A stretch of DNA of 64,000 nt from Paenibacillus periandrae. GTDB taxonomy: Bacteria; Bacillota; Bacilli; Paenibacillales; NBRC-103111. Shown piece after piece: positions 1-8,240 of the stretch (positions are counted from its first letter, which is position 1; each line of letters begins with the position of its first letter). The stretch is taken from contig NZ_JAJNMU010000014.1 in NCBI RefSeq assembly GCF_022458865.1, positions 124,001 through 188,000 on the forward strand, given 5' to 3'. The translations under genes were made by a program, and so were the position numbers. A model generated the notes under the pieces. That model worked only from the letters and a program-made list of their open reading frames with translations, made no database searches and was not told the origin of the DNA.

Positions 1-47
1 CCATCGGCGATTACCGTTTGAATCAGCTCCAGATCAATCATGGACAT
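1..47 (-). CDS. 5' fragment of a gene running off the left edge
   Basis: A minus-strand reading frame starts at ATG 47 (a second ATG is at 41) behind a purine-rich GGAAGGCAGG stretch and runs out of the window. Only about 15 residues are visible (MSMIDLELIQTVIADG), too few to assign. It overlaps the end of the tiny upstream frame at 34-144 and lies downstream of a LexA-type box, so it may be the first structural gene of a phage-like operon. That role is inference from context. Confidence 0.35.
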   Translation of the reverse strand, partial: MSMIDLELIQTVIAD

Positions 48-144
48 ACCTGCCTTCCACTTGATGAAGCCGACTTGTGAGCCATCTGTTGTTGAAAGCG
101 GGTGAACGCGACTGCTGTCGGCAACTCTTCTTCTTACTCGTCAA
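34..144 (-). CDS. possible 36-codon basic peptide
   Basis: TTG at 144 follows AAGGAG by nine bases and opens a 36-codon frame rich in Lys, Arg, Ser and Gln. It ends at 34-36 and overlaps the start of the next minus-strand frame at 47, which would allow translational coupling. I do not recognise the product. The good ribosome site and the overlap are the only support; it could equally be a leader without function. Confidence 0.3.
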   Translation of the reverse strand: MTSKKKSCRQQSRSPAFNNRWLTSRLHQVEGRYVHD

Positions 145-212
145 CTTGGGTTGCTCCTTTCCTGCTTGGGCTCTTGCTGCATCCTGCATGATCATGCTTT
201 CGATTTAAAACA

Positions 213-226
213 AGAACACTTGTTCG
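213..226 (-). promoter_or_regulatory. LexA/SOS box
   Basis: On the minus strand the sequence is CGAACAAGTGTTC, which fits the Gram-positive LexA (DinR) consensus CGAAC-RNRY-GTTC at every constrained position. It sits between the sigma-like gene and the minus-strand frames at the left edge, where a damage-inducible promoter of a prophage-type operon would be expected. No clear -35/-10 pair was identified beside it. Confidence 0.65.
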
Positions 227-314
227 TATGTTGTTCTCATTATTAGGTGGCAGTCGTAAGGGGCAGCTTACTAAAACTCTCGTGAAAGCCGATGATGATT
301 GCTTTTACATGACA

Positions 315-845
315 TCAAGCATGCTGGTCGCCTGTACTTGCGCTTTGCTTCGCCTGCACGACCTTCTTATTCGCCGTCTGCACATAGCCCTGCACGGTGC
401 CTTTCTTCACGCCCAGCAATTCTGCGATCTCACTCAAGGAATAGCTCATCCCATGATGAAGCTCATAGCATTCCCGCTCGCGGACGCTTAAGCTGGCTAA
501 TACTTGTTCAATTTGCAATCTTTGTGACTCTGTAACCGCGGCAGGCTCGTCCATTACCGGATTGTGCTGCTGCATGTAGATTTGCATTTGGAACGGATCT
601 ACAAGCTTTTCCCGCTGGTAAGCGGCTCTGCGTTCGATACCTCTGCGGTTACCCGGGCATTTGCCGGTATGCATCCATTCAATGGCATAATTGACATCTG
701 CGATCATTTCGGCAATTAACTGCTGCTCCTCGGGCGGATGGGCGACTTTTTTAGCCTTAAGCAAAATATGATGAGTGCTGCGGTAAGCTTGTTTCAGCTC
801 GTCTATATCTGTAAGCCATGGTTGATCAGAACTTCCTCGGTTCAT
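315..845 (-). CDS. sigma-70 region 4-like phage positive control factor
   Basis: A protein of about 176 residues with a C-terminal sigma region 4 helix-turn-helix. The pattern LSVRERECYELHHGMS followed by LSEIAELLGVKKGTVQGYV (about residues 120-165) is typical of sigma-like activators such as the PBSX protein Xpf; no region 2 is visible. ATG at 845 is preferred over ATG at 851 because AGGAGG lies eight bases before it, against two bases for the earlier codon. It is divergent from the repressor at 1188, and the shared intergenic space carries four operator-like palindromes. Expected role: activating late or lytic genes of a phage-derived element. The downstream genes lie outside the window. 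Confidence 0.7.
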   Translation of the reverse strand: MNRGSSDQPWLTDIDELKQAYRSTHHILLKAKKVAHPPEEQQLIAEMIADVNYAIEWMHTGKCPGNRRGIERRAAYQREKLVDPFQMQIYMQQHNPVMDEPAAVTESQRLQIEQVLASLSVRERECYELHHGMSYSLSEIAELLGVKKGTVQGYVQTANKKVVQAKQSASTGDQHA

Positions 846-880
846 CTGCATAACCTCCTGTATATTGTTTTATTAAATAA

Positions 881-894
881 ATACCTTTTGGTAA
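881..894. promoter_or_regulatory. repressor operator copy 1 (TACC-TTTT-GGTA)
   Basis: The sequence ATACCTTTTGGTAA matches the palindromic pattern TTACC-N4-GGTAA seen four times between the divergent sigma-like and XRE genes. This copy is 36 bases upstream of the sigma-like start codon, a position that would block its promoter or ribosome binding. Assignment to the XRE repressor encoded at 1188 is inference. Confidence 0.6.
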
Positions 895-1091
895 CACTGG
901 CTCAACAAAAATTTGCCCTTTCTTCTTCCTCACGCTTTTACGATGACAACCCCTTGTTATCGTTTACTCAAAATGGTTTTTTTTCACCTCTTTCCCGAAC
1001 ACTTGTGCTATAATACTATTAAAATTACTCTCTTTGGTAAAGCTGGAAAAACAGGCAAATAACCCCTATAACAATCAATTATCTGTCTTTT

Positions 1092-1105
1092 TAACCTTTT
1101 GGTAA
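1092..1105. promoter_or_regulatory. repressor operator copy 2
   Basis: TAACCTTTTGGTAA, with the same inverted half-sites and the same TTTT centre as copy 1. It lies in the middle of the divergent intergenic region. A looser half-site (TTTGGTAA) is visible at 1033-1040. Confidence 0.6.
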
Positions 1106-1125
1106 CAGTTTTTCGTTATTTCTCT

Positions 1126-1139
1126 TTACCTTTTGGAAT
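1126..1139. promoter_or_regulatory. repressor operator copy 3 (one degenerate arm)
   Basis: TTACCTTTTGGAAT: the left arm is perfect and the right arm is degenerate. It lies 62 bases before the XRE start codon and 15 bases from copy 4. Paired strong and weak operators are usual for phage-type switches. Confidence 0.55.
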
Positions 1140-1153
1140 ATTTTCGGTATATT

Positions 1154-1169
1154 ATTACCAAGAGGTAAT
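1154..1169. promoter_or_regulatory. repressor operator copy 4 (perfect palindrome)
   Basis: ATTACCAAGAGGTAAT is a palindrome with five-base arms (TTACC/GGTAA) around a four-base centre, 19 bases before the XRE start codon. It is placed where bound repressor would control its own gene. Confidence 0.65.
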
Positions 1170-1187
1170 GAAGGGTAGGTTCTTACT

Positions 1188-1628
1188 ATGAGCGAAACGC
1201 AGTTTGGCAGCTATCTGAAATCCGTCCGTGAACGCAAAAAAATCAGCATTAATCAGCTGGCACTGGATTCTGGAATTAGTAATGCTCAGATCTCGCGCAT
1301 TGAAAATGGTCTGAGAGGCATCCCCAAACCGGAAACGATTCGCAAGCTCGCCGATGCCTTAAAAGTGCCCTATGAGGAAATGATGAGTCAGGCCGGTCAT
1401 ATGCCGGAGGAACGGTTGAACGAAATTCCTGAATGGGCTACATCGAGAGACAAGCGGGATTTCAAAAAAATGCTGGAGGAAGATGGCGAGGTCATGTTTG
1501 ACGGTATGCCGATCAATGATGCGGACAGGCAGCGGATTATGGACGTTTTGACCGGCTTTTTCTGGGAAGCCAAGCAGATGAACAAACGCACCAAACCAAA
1601 GAACTCCGATACCACACCCAAGCCGTGA
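1188..1628 (+). CDS. XRE-family repressor
   Basis: A 146-residue protein with an N-terminal lambda-repressor-type helix-turn-helix (about residues 8-62, including INQLALDSGISNAQISRIE) and a C-terminal part of unknown fold. The next gene encodes an ImmA/IrrE metalloprotease 41 bases downstream; in phages and ICEs such proteases cleave the partner XRE repressor to derepress the element. Operators of the form TTACC-N4-GGTAA surround its promoter and reach the divergent sigma-like gene. The pair therefore probably forms the lysogeny or quiescence switch of a phage-derived element. Confidence 0.85.
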   Translation: MSETQFGSYLKSVRERKKISINQLALDSGISNAQISRIENGLRGIPKPETIRKLADALKVPYEEMMSQAGHMPEERLNEIPEWATSRDKRDFKKMLEEDGEVMFDGMPINDADRQRIMDVLTGFFWEAKQMNKRTKPKNSDTTPKP

Positions 1629-1669
1629 ACATCACAGGTCGTAACTGCCTTACTAATTGAATTAGCCGG

Positions 1670-2086
1670 GTGATGATAATGGAAAATACCGTATCCAAGC
1701 TTATACAACGACATAAAACGAACTGCCCCTTTACGATTGCCCGTGCGATGGGGATCCAAGTGAGATTCCATGACCTGGGGACGAATACAAGAGGCATCTA
1801 TTATCGCAAGCTCAAACGACGGTTTATCGTCATTCATAATCAGCTTTCTTCAGAATGGCAGCGATTCGTCTGTGCCCACGAGCTTGGACATGATCGACTT
1901 CATCAGGGGATCAGCCGTTTTTTTCTGGAGGAGCATTCATTTTTTAATCCGGGTAAATTTGAAATGCAGGCTAACCGCTTCGCCGTTAAGCTGCTCGTAT
2001 TCAACAGCGAATTTCATCAGGAAGAAACGATTGAACAGTATTGTACACGCCATGGCATTCCCGAGGAGATGCACAGATTTTTCTAG
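1670..2086 (+). CDS. ImmA/IrrE-type anti-repressor metalloprotease
   Basis: About 138 residues with the zinc-binding HELGH motif at residues 70-74, inside the family pattern FVCAHELGHDRLH, followed by an ANRFA helix near residue 105 as usual for ImmA proteins. In B. subtilis ICEBs1 and related elements this family cleaves the XRE repressor encoded beside it. GTG 1670, ATG 1673 and ATG 1679 are in frame and the ribosome site does not decide between them. It lies directly downstream of the repressor gene, probably in the same transcript. Soluble; no signal peptide. Confidence 0.85.
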   Translation: MMIMENTVSKLIQRHKTNCPFTIARAMGIQVRFHDLGTNTRGIYYRKLKRRFIVIHNQLSSEWQRFVCAHELGHDRLHQGISRFFLEEHSFFNPGKFEMQANRFAVKLLVFNSEFHQEETIEQYCTRHGIPEEMHRFF

Positions 2087-2664
2087 AATCGTATGTGATT
2101 GTTCCCGTTAAACAGATCATCCTGGTTCCCCAATTTCTGTGCAGCCTCCTCATACACTTTTACAATTCCGCGAACTTTCTCAAACTCCTCGTCATTAGGG
2201 CCAAGGCCGTCCATGAACATACGTTTTAAGATTTCACGAAAATAAGTGATGCGACTTATTACGAGGTTTTTCTCATGCTCAATAACCTCTTCTATTGAAT
2301 TCCCTTGAATAAAAGCGTCCATGTCATCCAAGCTGTCCTTATGATCTTCAGGCTCGGGTTGATCCTCGATTCTGCCGCGGAGCGGAATTTGCTGTTCCGA
2401 CTGCTGCCCCAGATCCATCGAGGCATGAATATTCGACAACAAAATTCTCTCCTTGGCCAGCATAACCAAAAAGGTTTTATTCGTGAACATATCGGATATG
2501 ACCAGTCGGCTCATTTCCTTGTTACCGAGCAGTATCCCTTCAAAAGGATGAAGAATCCAGACGTCATCACTCAAGTAAAGATTAAAAGTGAACCATTCGC
2601 CACCAAATAAATAACGCAGGTTTATCGAAGATTCGTTAATAATTTCGAATTCAAATTCTAGCAT
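2083..2664 (-). CDS. hypothetical acidic cytoplasmic protein
   Basis: A 193-residue protein with start ATG 2664 behind GGAGG (six-base spacing). It has a beta-rich N-terminal half, an acidic linker around residues 95-120, and a helical C-terminal half with many charged residues. There is no signal peptide or membrane segment, and I do not recognise a family. Its end overlaps the end of the convergent ImmA gene by four bases. No functional inference is justified. Confidence 0.6.
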   Translation of the reverse strand: MLEFEFEIINESSINLRYLFGGEWFTFNLYLSDDVWILHPFEGILLGNKEMSRLVISDMFTNKTFLVMLAKERILLSNIHASMDLGQQSEQQIPLRGRIEDQPEPEDHKDSLDDMDAFIQGNSIEEVIEHEKNLVISRITYFREILKRMFMDGLGPNDEEFEKVRGIVKVYEEAAQKLGNQDDLFNGNNHIRF

Positions 2665-2758
2665 ATACAGCCTCCGATCTATAGATACTATTTACATAGT
2701 ACCAGATTCATAGGCATTGGCAAACATCACCTTCACTGACAATAATCGTCCTCAATTC

Positions 2759-2860
2759 TCATATCTCATCGTTTAATGACGCTATATACCGAGCCCTCTC
2801 TATACTGGCCAACACAATCAGCGTAATAATCGTCCCAAGTGCTGTCAACATATCAAGCAT
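2759..2860 (-). CDS. 33-residue hydrophobic peptide, holin-like toxin type
   Basis: A short frame starting at ATG 2860 behind GAGGTG with good spacing. The peptide has a short N-terminus, one hydrophobic stretch (about residues 4-19, LTALGTIITLIVLAS) and a charged tail. Length and layout resemble the small holin-like or type I toxin peptides of Bacillus and Paenibacillus (TxpA/BsrG-like). Identity cannot be proved from 33 residues, and no antisense antitoxin RNA was clearly identified nearby. Confidence 0.45.
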   Translation of the reverse strand: MLDMLTALGTIITLIVLASIERARYIASLNDEI

Positions 2861-3045
2861 AGGAACACCTCAATTTCCTTTTAATGTGATTCCTGACCAT
2901 ACCTAACCTTATGCACAACCGACTTGCCCATATTCCATACATTGTATGCGAATGAATTCTGCTGGTTACACAAGCATGTCGAATGAACCAAGACTGGTTC
3001 TCACCGGACAAATCGTTCTGACCCACAACATACGTACAACGACAA

Positions 3046-3072
3046 AAACCGGGAGCTGAGTGCTCCCGGTTT
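3046..3072 (-). terminator. terminator after telA
   Basis: An 11-base perfect stem (AAACCGGGAGC paired with GCTCCCGGTTT) around a five-base loop. On the minus strand it is followed by a short T run, just beyond the stop codon of the TelA gene at 3110. Confidence 0.8.
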
Positions 3073-3109
3073 CCATTTCGATGATATGCTTGTACAACTT
3101 TACCTTGGC

Positions 3110-4219
3110 CTATTCCAGAAAACTCGACAAAGACTGGTTCTGCTGTTGATTTTGGATCGAAGCTTGTCCACCAGGGTTAAGACCAAGACGTTGATTCAAG
3201 GTTTTGTTGATCTCCGTCATTTTGGAGGTATGCTCGGTTGCGGTTTGAATAATACTGCGGTTCGATTGCTCATACAAATCCATCGCGGTGAACAAGTCAC
3301 CAATCGCCTGATTAATCACATCCATCTGCAGCGCTGGTTTGCCGAGTAGATCATTCGTTTTCTGAGTCGTTTCCTTCAGCTGCCTTGAATTTTCGGCAAA
3401 CATCGTCTCCAGCGTCCGATTCGCGGAATTGACCGCATCAATCGTATCGAGCTGATCCTGAAGCGCCATAGAGATCATCGCAGATACAGTAATCAAGTGC
3501 TGGGTTTTGTGAATCGTACTGTCTACCGCGTCAATCAGCTTATCATTATTGTCATTAATAATATCCGTGCCTGCAATCGCCTGCTGGTACAGCAAAATCA
3601 TTTCAGTAAACGATTGGATACGGGTGACGACCTTGCGCAGACCACGTTCCAGATGGGTTTTTCGATTCGCATTTTCCGGCTTGCTGATCTCTTGCTCAAA
3701 CAATTCCTTCAGCTTATTGCCCATCGCAATTCGCGCCTGAACATTGTAAACCTCCTGAATCGCGGTACGCTTCAAATTTTTCATATACACAATATTTTCC
3801 TGCAAAGTATCCTTGCCATTGCGTAGTGATTGGACAATCGCCGCTACATTCGTGTTCACCGATTGATATTTATAGACAAAATTTTTCATCGGTGTTTTTT
3901 TCAGCAGCTTGTCAAAAAATCCGACCTGCTTGCTTTTATTCAGCGCATCCACCTCGCCGCGGAGCTTCAATATGTTATTGGAAACCTCAGCCCGCTTGCC
4001 GGACATCAGCTCATTCACGGGACGTTCAAGCATCGCCAGCGACTGTCCTGCCTTTTCCATCGTTCGTTGACCCATATTACCGATCTCATCCATAAGGCTG
4101 TCCAGATCTAATGTATCGGTCGTCGATACTTTTTGAATCAGCTGCTGCGCCTCCTGCTCTACCTTGTTCACATCCTCCTGTTTAAGTAGAACAAGCTCCG
4201 TCAATGGTTGTGTTGACAA
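3110..4219 (-). CDS. telA: toxic anion resistance protein, TelA/KlaA family
   Basis: A 369-residue, mostly alpha-helical soluble protein with the TelA family layout: long helices with heptad character, an RPVNELMSGK segment near residue 66 and a C-terminal amphipathic region. Homologues are B. subtilis YaaN and YceH. The family is linked to tellurite and other anion or envelope stress, but its biochemical role is not established. Start is TTG 4219 behind AAGGAG. It follows the xpaC-like gene by 21 bases, the same pair as xpaC-yaaN of B. subtilis, and both follow the Ter operon on the same strand. Confidence 0.85.
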   Translation of the reverse strand: MSTQPLTELVLLKQEDVNKVEQEAQQLIQKVSTTDTLDLDSLMDEIGNMGQRTMEKAGQSLAMLERPVNELMSGKRAEVSNNILKLRGEVDALNKSKQVGFFDKLLKKTPMKNFVYKYQSVNTNVAAIVQSLRNGKDTLQENIVYMKNLKRTAIQEVYNVQARIAMGNKLKELFEQEISKPENANRKTHLERGLRKVVTRIQSFTEMILLYQQAIAGTDIINDNNDKLIDAVDSTIHKTQHLITVSAMISMALQDQLDTIDAVNSANRTLETMFAENSRQLKETTQKTNDLLGKPALQMDVINQAIGDLFTAMDLYEQSNRSIIQTATEHTSKMTEINKTLNQRLGLNPGGQASIQNQQQNQSLSSFLE

Positions 4220-4240
4220 TCTTATCAGCTCCTTAAAAGG

Positions 4241-4882
4241 TTAGTTTTGTACGTTGTAGCGTTCATGAATAAGGTCAATTTTAGTTTGCAGATCAATTAA
4301 ATCCCGATGTTCGATAGATTCCACATAAAAGGAAATTTTTGAATTAATATCTTTGAGTCCTGTCAGCAGCAGCCGACGGTTTTGTCGTTTGGCTTCCCCA
4401 CTCAGCTTCAAAAACGGATTAACCGCCCCGTTCAAATCCTTGAACACCAGCCGATGAATATTATGATTGATATTCCCATCATTCAGCTCCTGAAGCTGCG
4501 GAATGACCCGCTGAAGCCGGGTTAAGAGAGAAAGTGTTTTCTCCACAATTTCATTATCGAGATTATCCTTCTGCCCTTCGGATATCATCATATCCTCAAG
4601 CACGCCAATATACTCAAGAACAGGCCCCCATACCGGGTCCTTAGCTACTGCATCCTGCAGACTGGACGACAAAGGTGTGGATGAAGCTTCGGATGGAGCT
4701 ATAGGCTCGGCAAAAGGCTTTGCACCCTGCATCGGATGCTTCGGTTTGTAGAAAATAAGTGCCAATAACGATAGTCCTGCCGGAATCAGAAGCGCGACAT
4801 AGATGGGAACGAATAAGGTAGCCAGCAAACCAATCAAGTAACCTGCAATAACGAAAATGGAAAACAGCTTGAGTCGTGACAT
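4241..4882 (-). CDS. xpaC: XpaC-like membrane protein
   Basis: A 213-residue protein with two adjacent hydrophobic segments at the N-terminus (about residues 5-43) and a helical cytoplasmic domain (about 75-210). This is the arrangement of XpaC, named for 5-bromo-4-chloroindolyl phosphate hydrolysis in B. subtilis, although catalysis by the protein is unproven. It is followed by telA as in B. subtilis xpaC-yaaN. Start ATG 4882 lies behind AGGAGGTGA. Its promoter region holds three tandem 40-base repeats, separating it from the Ter biosynthetic operon that ends at 5210. Confidence 0.75.
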   Translation of the reverse strand: MSRLKLFSIFVIAGYLIGLLATLFVPIYVALLIPAGLSLLALIFYKPKHPMQGAKPFAEPIAPSEASSTPLSSSLQDAVAKDPVWGPVLEYIGVLEDMMISEGQKDNLDNEIVEKTLSLLTRLQRVIPQLQELNDGNINHNIHRLVFKDLNGAVNPFLKLSGEAKRQNRRLLLTGLKDINSKISFYVESIEHRDLIDLQTKIDLIHERYNVQN

Positions 4883-4905
4883 TCGCTTCTTTCACCTCCT
4901 AAAAA

Positions 4906-5023
4906 GTTTTGCTTTAGCAAAACTGACTTCGTAAGCATTTGCTATGTTTTGCTTTAGCAAAACTGACTTCGTAAGCATTTGCTGAGTTTTGCTTTAGCAA
5001 AACTGACTTCGTAAGTATTCGCT
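4906..5023. repeat. three tandem 40-bp repeats with internal hairpin
   Basis: Copies start at 4906, 4946 and 4986. Each contains the self-complementary TTTTGCTTTAGCAAAA followed by CTGACTTCGTAAGCATTTGCT; the first two differ from the third by two substitutions near its end. They sit directly upstream of the xpaC-telA unit, without spacers. A related module (hairpin plus GACTACGAAAGCATATGCT) is inside the element at 57241-57445, so this may be a dispersed repeat that expanded here. Confidence 0.9.
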
Positions 5024-5178
5024 TTTCTATATCACCATCATATCACAAAATCACGGCAGGCTAAATTAATGTACCGTGAAATCCTCTTTTTAGATGCCGT
5101 CCAAATATCTCCACATATGAAAATGCTTATAGTTGAAGCCTATTCGATTCGATGAAGCGTTGTTTAGATTGTAAAAAC

Positions 5179-5198
5179 AGCCCCCTTCTCAGGGAGCT
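5179..5198 (-). terminator. terminator of the Ter biosynthetic operon
   Basis: On the minus strand AGCTCCC pairs with GGGGGCT (with G-U pairs) around a six-base loop and is followed by TGTTTTTAC. It lies 12 bases after the stop of the ATP-grasp gene, closing the long operon before xpaC. Confidence 0.7.
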
Positions 5199-5209
5199 AT
5201 GCCAAATTT

Positions 5210-6262
5210 TTAAATAGATTTTTCCAGTTCCAGCTGCCCAGCTTCACTTGTCACCAGCATAATCGGCTGCTCGACGTAGCTCGCTGTAATCCCCAGCTGC
5301 GGGACGGGGATGGCAATCTCCTCACCCAGTACCGCTTTGACGGCCAAATAAGGGATATTGACTCCGGACAAGCAAGTAATGTACAGTCCGCCAGACATTC
5401 TTGGGTTAATCTCGAGCAATTTGGGAATACCATTATTGTATTTTACCTGAATGTTATATACGTATGGGATCCGATATTCCGCGGCAAAGCGTCTTGAAAT
5501 TTCGAGCAGCTCTGGCACATCCTCCAGGAAGTAAAGGCGTCCAGCCTCCTTACGGCGTGGTATCGCGGCCTGCAGCTCACCGTCTGCTGAAGCCAAACAA
5601 TCAATGCTGTACTCATTCCCCTCCAGCAGCTCCATCACCATAATATCCTCAAAGGTGTCTTGCGAGGAAAAGGCTTCATACGCCTGCTCGAAGGTAATAT
5701 TGAGGTTCACCCAGCCATACAGCTCCTTCAATCGGTTCTGTTCCTCCACAACAACTCGAAAGCCCATGCCGCCTTCGGCATTTGTTGGTTTGAAGCACAC
5801 CTTCAGCCCTTTGGAGGTTAAGCTTTCGTAGGCTTGCTTAAAGGCTAAGGCCGTATTGACGACATAATACTCAGGGATCTCCACGATCTGCTTGCCACGA
5901 ACGGACTCATAAAATAAATCCTTTTCCATCAGGTTCTCCATTAATTCCGTATCGCGGCAAAGCATGACTTTAGTGCCAATTTGATCAAACAGATCGACAT
6001 ACTTGGCGATTTCCAGCATCTTCAATCTCGGAATGAACACATCAATACGATGGCGCTTGCAGAAGTCCAGGCAAAACTCCACATATTCAAAACCTTCCAG
6101 CACTGGCTCCGTTTCTGCATGATCGCAAGCCTGCAAGGACATATGCTGAATATTAGGATGCGTCCCATACAATTCGAACCGCTCACCATAAGGATTATTG
6201 CGGATCATATTCATATAATGATAAGCTACTGAAAACCAGCGATTAAACCAAATCCGCTTCAT
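5210..6262 (-). CDS. ATP-grasp ligase of the Ter system
   Basis: A 350-residue protein of the ATP-grasp fold. An N-terminal pre-ATP domain is followed by the lid and ATP-binding part (CFKPTNAEGGMGFRVV near residues 155-170) and the metal and ATP site LLEINPRMSGG near residue 287. ATP-grasp enzymes of this type form an amide or ester from a carboxylate. The start overlaps the stop of the HAD gene by four bases (ATGA). This neighbourhood is the one described by Anantharaman, Iyer and Aravind for Ter-linked synthesis of a nucleoside-like metabolite. The substrate is unknown. Confidence 0.85.
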   Translation of the reverse strand: MKRIWFNRWFSVAYHYMNMIRNNPYGERFELYGTHPNIQHMSLQACDHAETEPVLEGFEYVEFCLDFCKRHRIDVFIPRLKMLEIAKYVDLFDQIGTKVMLCRDTELMENLMEKDLFYESVRGKQIVEIPEYYVVNTALAFKQAYESLTSKGLKVCFKPTNAEGGMGFRVVVEEQNRLKELYGWVNLNITFEQAYEAFSSQDTFEDIMVMELLEGNEYSIDCLASADGELQAAIPRRKEAGRLYFLEDVPELLEISRRFAAEYRIPYVYNIQVKYNNGIPKLLEINPRMSGGLYITCLSGVNIPYLAVKAVLGEEIAIPVPQLGITASYVEQPIMLVTSEAGQLELEKSI

Positions 6263-7095
6263 ACTACGCCTTCTTTCTTCTCATAGATGATTCCGTTCCT
6301 GTATGCATGCCGTTCCAATACTTTCTCCAAAAGCTCTTCAGAGGCATAGATTCCTGGAAGCTGCGTGTACGTGATATGCGGATGCTTAGGATAGTGCTTA
6401 AACAGCTCGCCATGTCTCGGTGCTATGGCTTCATCTGCCGCCAGCAGCAGACTTTCATCCAATAAAGAATCGCCCGCGGCTATAACATGTGCGGCACCCA
6501 GCCTCTCCTTAAGGTGAAGCATCGCAGCGCCTTTGCTTAATGCAGCGGGCACCAGATATATTTTCCTGCCTTGGATTGACAGGTTCCAGCCCAGCTCTGC
6601 GATGACCGCCCGAAAATCATCAAGCTCAAGCTGCGGAATCTTGTCCCGCACGATGACCAGCGAATAAAACAGCTCATCGGCGTATTTTTCCGTTAGCACC
6701 CACTCTGGCGTTGCGATCCGATCCCAATATTGTTTAATATGTGCCGCCGGAGCACTTGAACGGGCAACTGCCGCGGTTACCGTTTGCTTCCAATGCTCAT
6801 CAGCTTGTCCATTGACCAGAATGGTGCCGCCATTGCTCGTAATCGCATAGGTCGGCCTTACCGTGTCCTTGAATACAAAAATACGTTCATACTGCACCAC
6901 AGTCCGTGTCGTAACCGGAATAAACTGCATGCTCGCTGTTACTTCGGTTAGCAGCTGTATTGCACGCTTTGTCATGAAGGAAATATATCTTTCCTCATAC
7001 AGCTCAATAGGAACAGTCTGCTCATGAGGCTTCAACGGCCCCATCGAGGCTTCCGAATAAATCAGGGTTTGATCCAAATCACTGGCAAATATCAC
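6259..7095 (-). CDS. HAD-superfamily phosphatase of the Ter system
   Basis: A 278-residue Cof-type HAD hydrolase. The nucleophile motif DLDQTLI lies at residues 6-12, a threonine-containing motif II near residue 62 (PVTTRT), and motif IV as AAGDSLLDESLL around residue 207. It probably dephosphorylates a sugar- or nucleotide-like intermediate made by the adjacent phosphoribosyltransferases. ATGA overlaps link it to both neighbours, so the module is translated as a unit. Soluble; no signal peptide. Confidence 0.85.
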   Translation of the reverse strand: MIFASDLDQTLIYSEASMGPLKPHEQTVPIELYEERYISFMTKRAIQLLTEVTASMQFIPVTTRTVVQYERIFVFKDTVRPTYAITSNGGTILVNGQADEHWKQTVTAAVARSSAPAAHIKQYWDRIATPEWVLTEKYADELFYSLVIVRDKIPQLELDDFRAVIAELGWNLSIQGRKIYLVPAALSKGAAMLHLKERLGAAHVIAAGDSLLDESLLLAADEAIAPRHGELFKHYPKHPHITYTQLPGIYASEELLEKVLERHAYRNGIIYEKKEGVV

Positions 7096-8240
7096 GCTTC
7101 GACCTCCCCTTTACGCAATGGCTTAATAATCCCGCAGCATGAATAAGTAAGATTCGGATACACTTCAACTGACACCTTTCGATCCTCAGCCAACAGCAAA
7201 ATGTGCTTGAGGTTTGGGTTGTCCAACCGATCTACGAGAATTTTCCAAGGCACTCTGCGCAGTAAGACACGGGTCGTCTCGCCTACTCCGGGTTTAACCA
7301 GATTCACATCATCAATGCCATAATCCTGTTGAATTCGCTTAATATCGTGAAGCCCTTTCCACGTCGCTTCCGTTTGCTCCGGATGAAGCTCGAAGAATGA
7401 AGCTGTGTCCTTCGCCTTGGCCTCAATACGCTTGAAGCAGCTGGATACCTTGTCAATAAACAGATTGGATAAATCCTTGGACAGCCACTCCTTATAAAAT
7501 TTCGCTCCGTGAAAGTCATTCGGACCAATCAGATCATCCCGCAGCACTGTTCGGCTCATTAATCCCGATACGGTGGAGTTCAGGCAAGCACTCGGTATCA
7601 AGAAGTCCTCACGGGTACCGAAGGTTTCCGAGCAGTAGCCTGGGTCCGCGAGTACAGCGAGATCATCATTCAAGCTCACTCCATACTTATTCTTCATATG
7701 CTCGCAGGCGTCAACCAGCACCTTGCGAATAGCGCCTTTTCCTGTCCAACCATCAACAAACTGGATCTCATGATCAGGATGCTTGTGCAGCATATAACGA
7801 ATCGCATTTTCATCGATACCTTTACCGCGAATAATCGAAATACTGTAATGAGGCATATCGATTTGATGCACCTCTTGAATATACCGTTTAATCAAGATTC
7901 CGATCGGTGTACCTGCACGCGCCAAAGAAGCCAATACCGTATGCTTGCCGCGTTTACTCAGGATCAATTCAGCGACGACGCCCGCCGCGGCTGCTACCTT
8001 CTCAGCAGACTCCTCGAGCGTATCGTGGAACAGCTGGATGTAATCATCCGTAGGCTGGTACTCCACAGGCAGCATTTCCGAATAATGCACACCGGACTGA
8101 ATCGCCTCTTCACGATCCTCGGTCCCTCGTTCAAGCGTAATGTCGCTTAAATCCTTTAACAGAAACTGCACATCCGCTGGGTTGTAGCTTCCAACTGCTG
8201 ATGGAGCTTGAATCTCCTTGGCAAATAACTCTGTTTTCAT
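7092..8240 (-). CDS. StiP/PELOTA-domain protein of the Ter system
   Basis: A 382-residue protein of the family annotated as cysteine protease StiP. The central part resembles a phosphoribosyltransferase fold (FVDGWTGKGAI near residue 162), with a conserved GYCSETFG segment. The C-terminal about 80 residues fit a PELOTA RNA-binding-like domain (VGETTRVLLRRVPWKILV and after). The protease label is by family name only; no catalytic test is visible in sequence. It overlaps both neighbours by four bases, which couples it tightly to the PRTase and HAD genes. Confidence 0.8.
   Translation of the reverse strand: MKTELFAKEIQAPSAVGSYNPADVQFLLKDLSDITLERGTEDREEAIQSGVHYSEMLPVEYQPTDDYIQLFHDTLEESAEKVAAAAGVVAELILSKRGKHTVLASLARAGTPIGILIKRYIQEVHQIDMPHYSISIIRGKGIDENAIRYMLHKHPDHEIQFVDGWTGKGAIRKVLVDACEHMKNKYGVSLNDDLAVLADPGYCSETFGTREDFLIPSACLNSTVSGLMSRTVLRDDLIGPNDFHGAKFYKEWLSKDLSNLFIDKVSSCFKRIEAKAKDTASFFELHPEQTEATWKGLHDIKRIQQDYGIDDVNLVKPGVGETTRVLLRRVPWKILVDRLDNPNLKHILLLAEDRKVSVEVYPNLTYSCCGIIKPLRKGEVEA

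Noticed and set aside
4906..5023. CRISPR array
   Set aside because: The 40-bp units follow each other without spacers, only three copies exist, and no cas genes are nearby.
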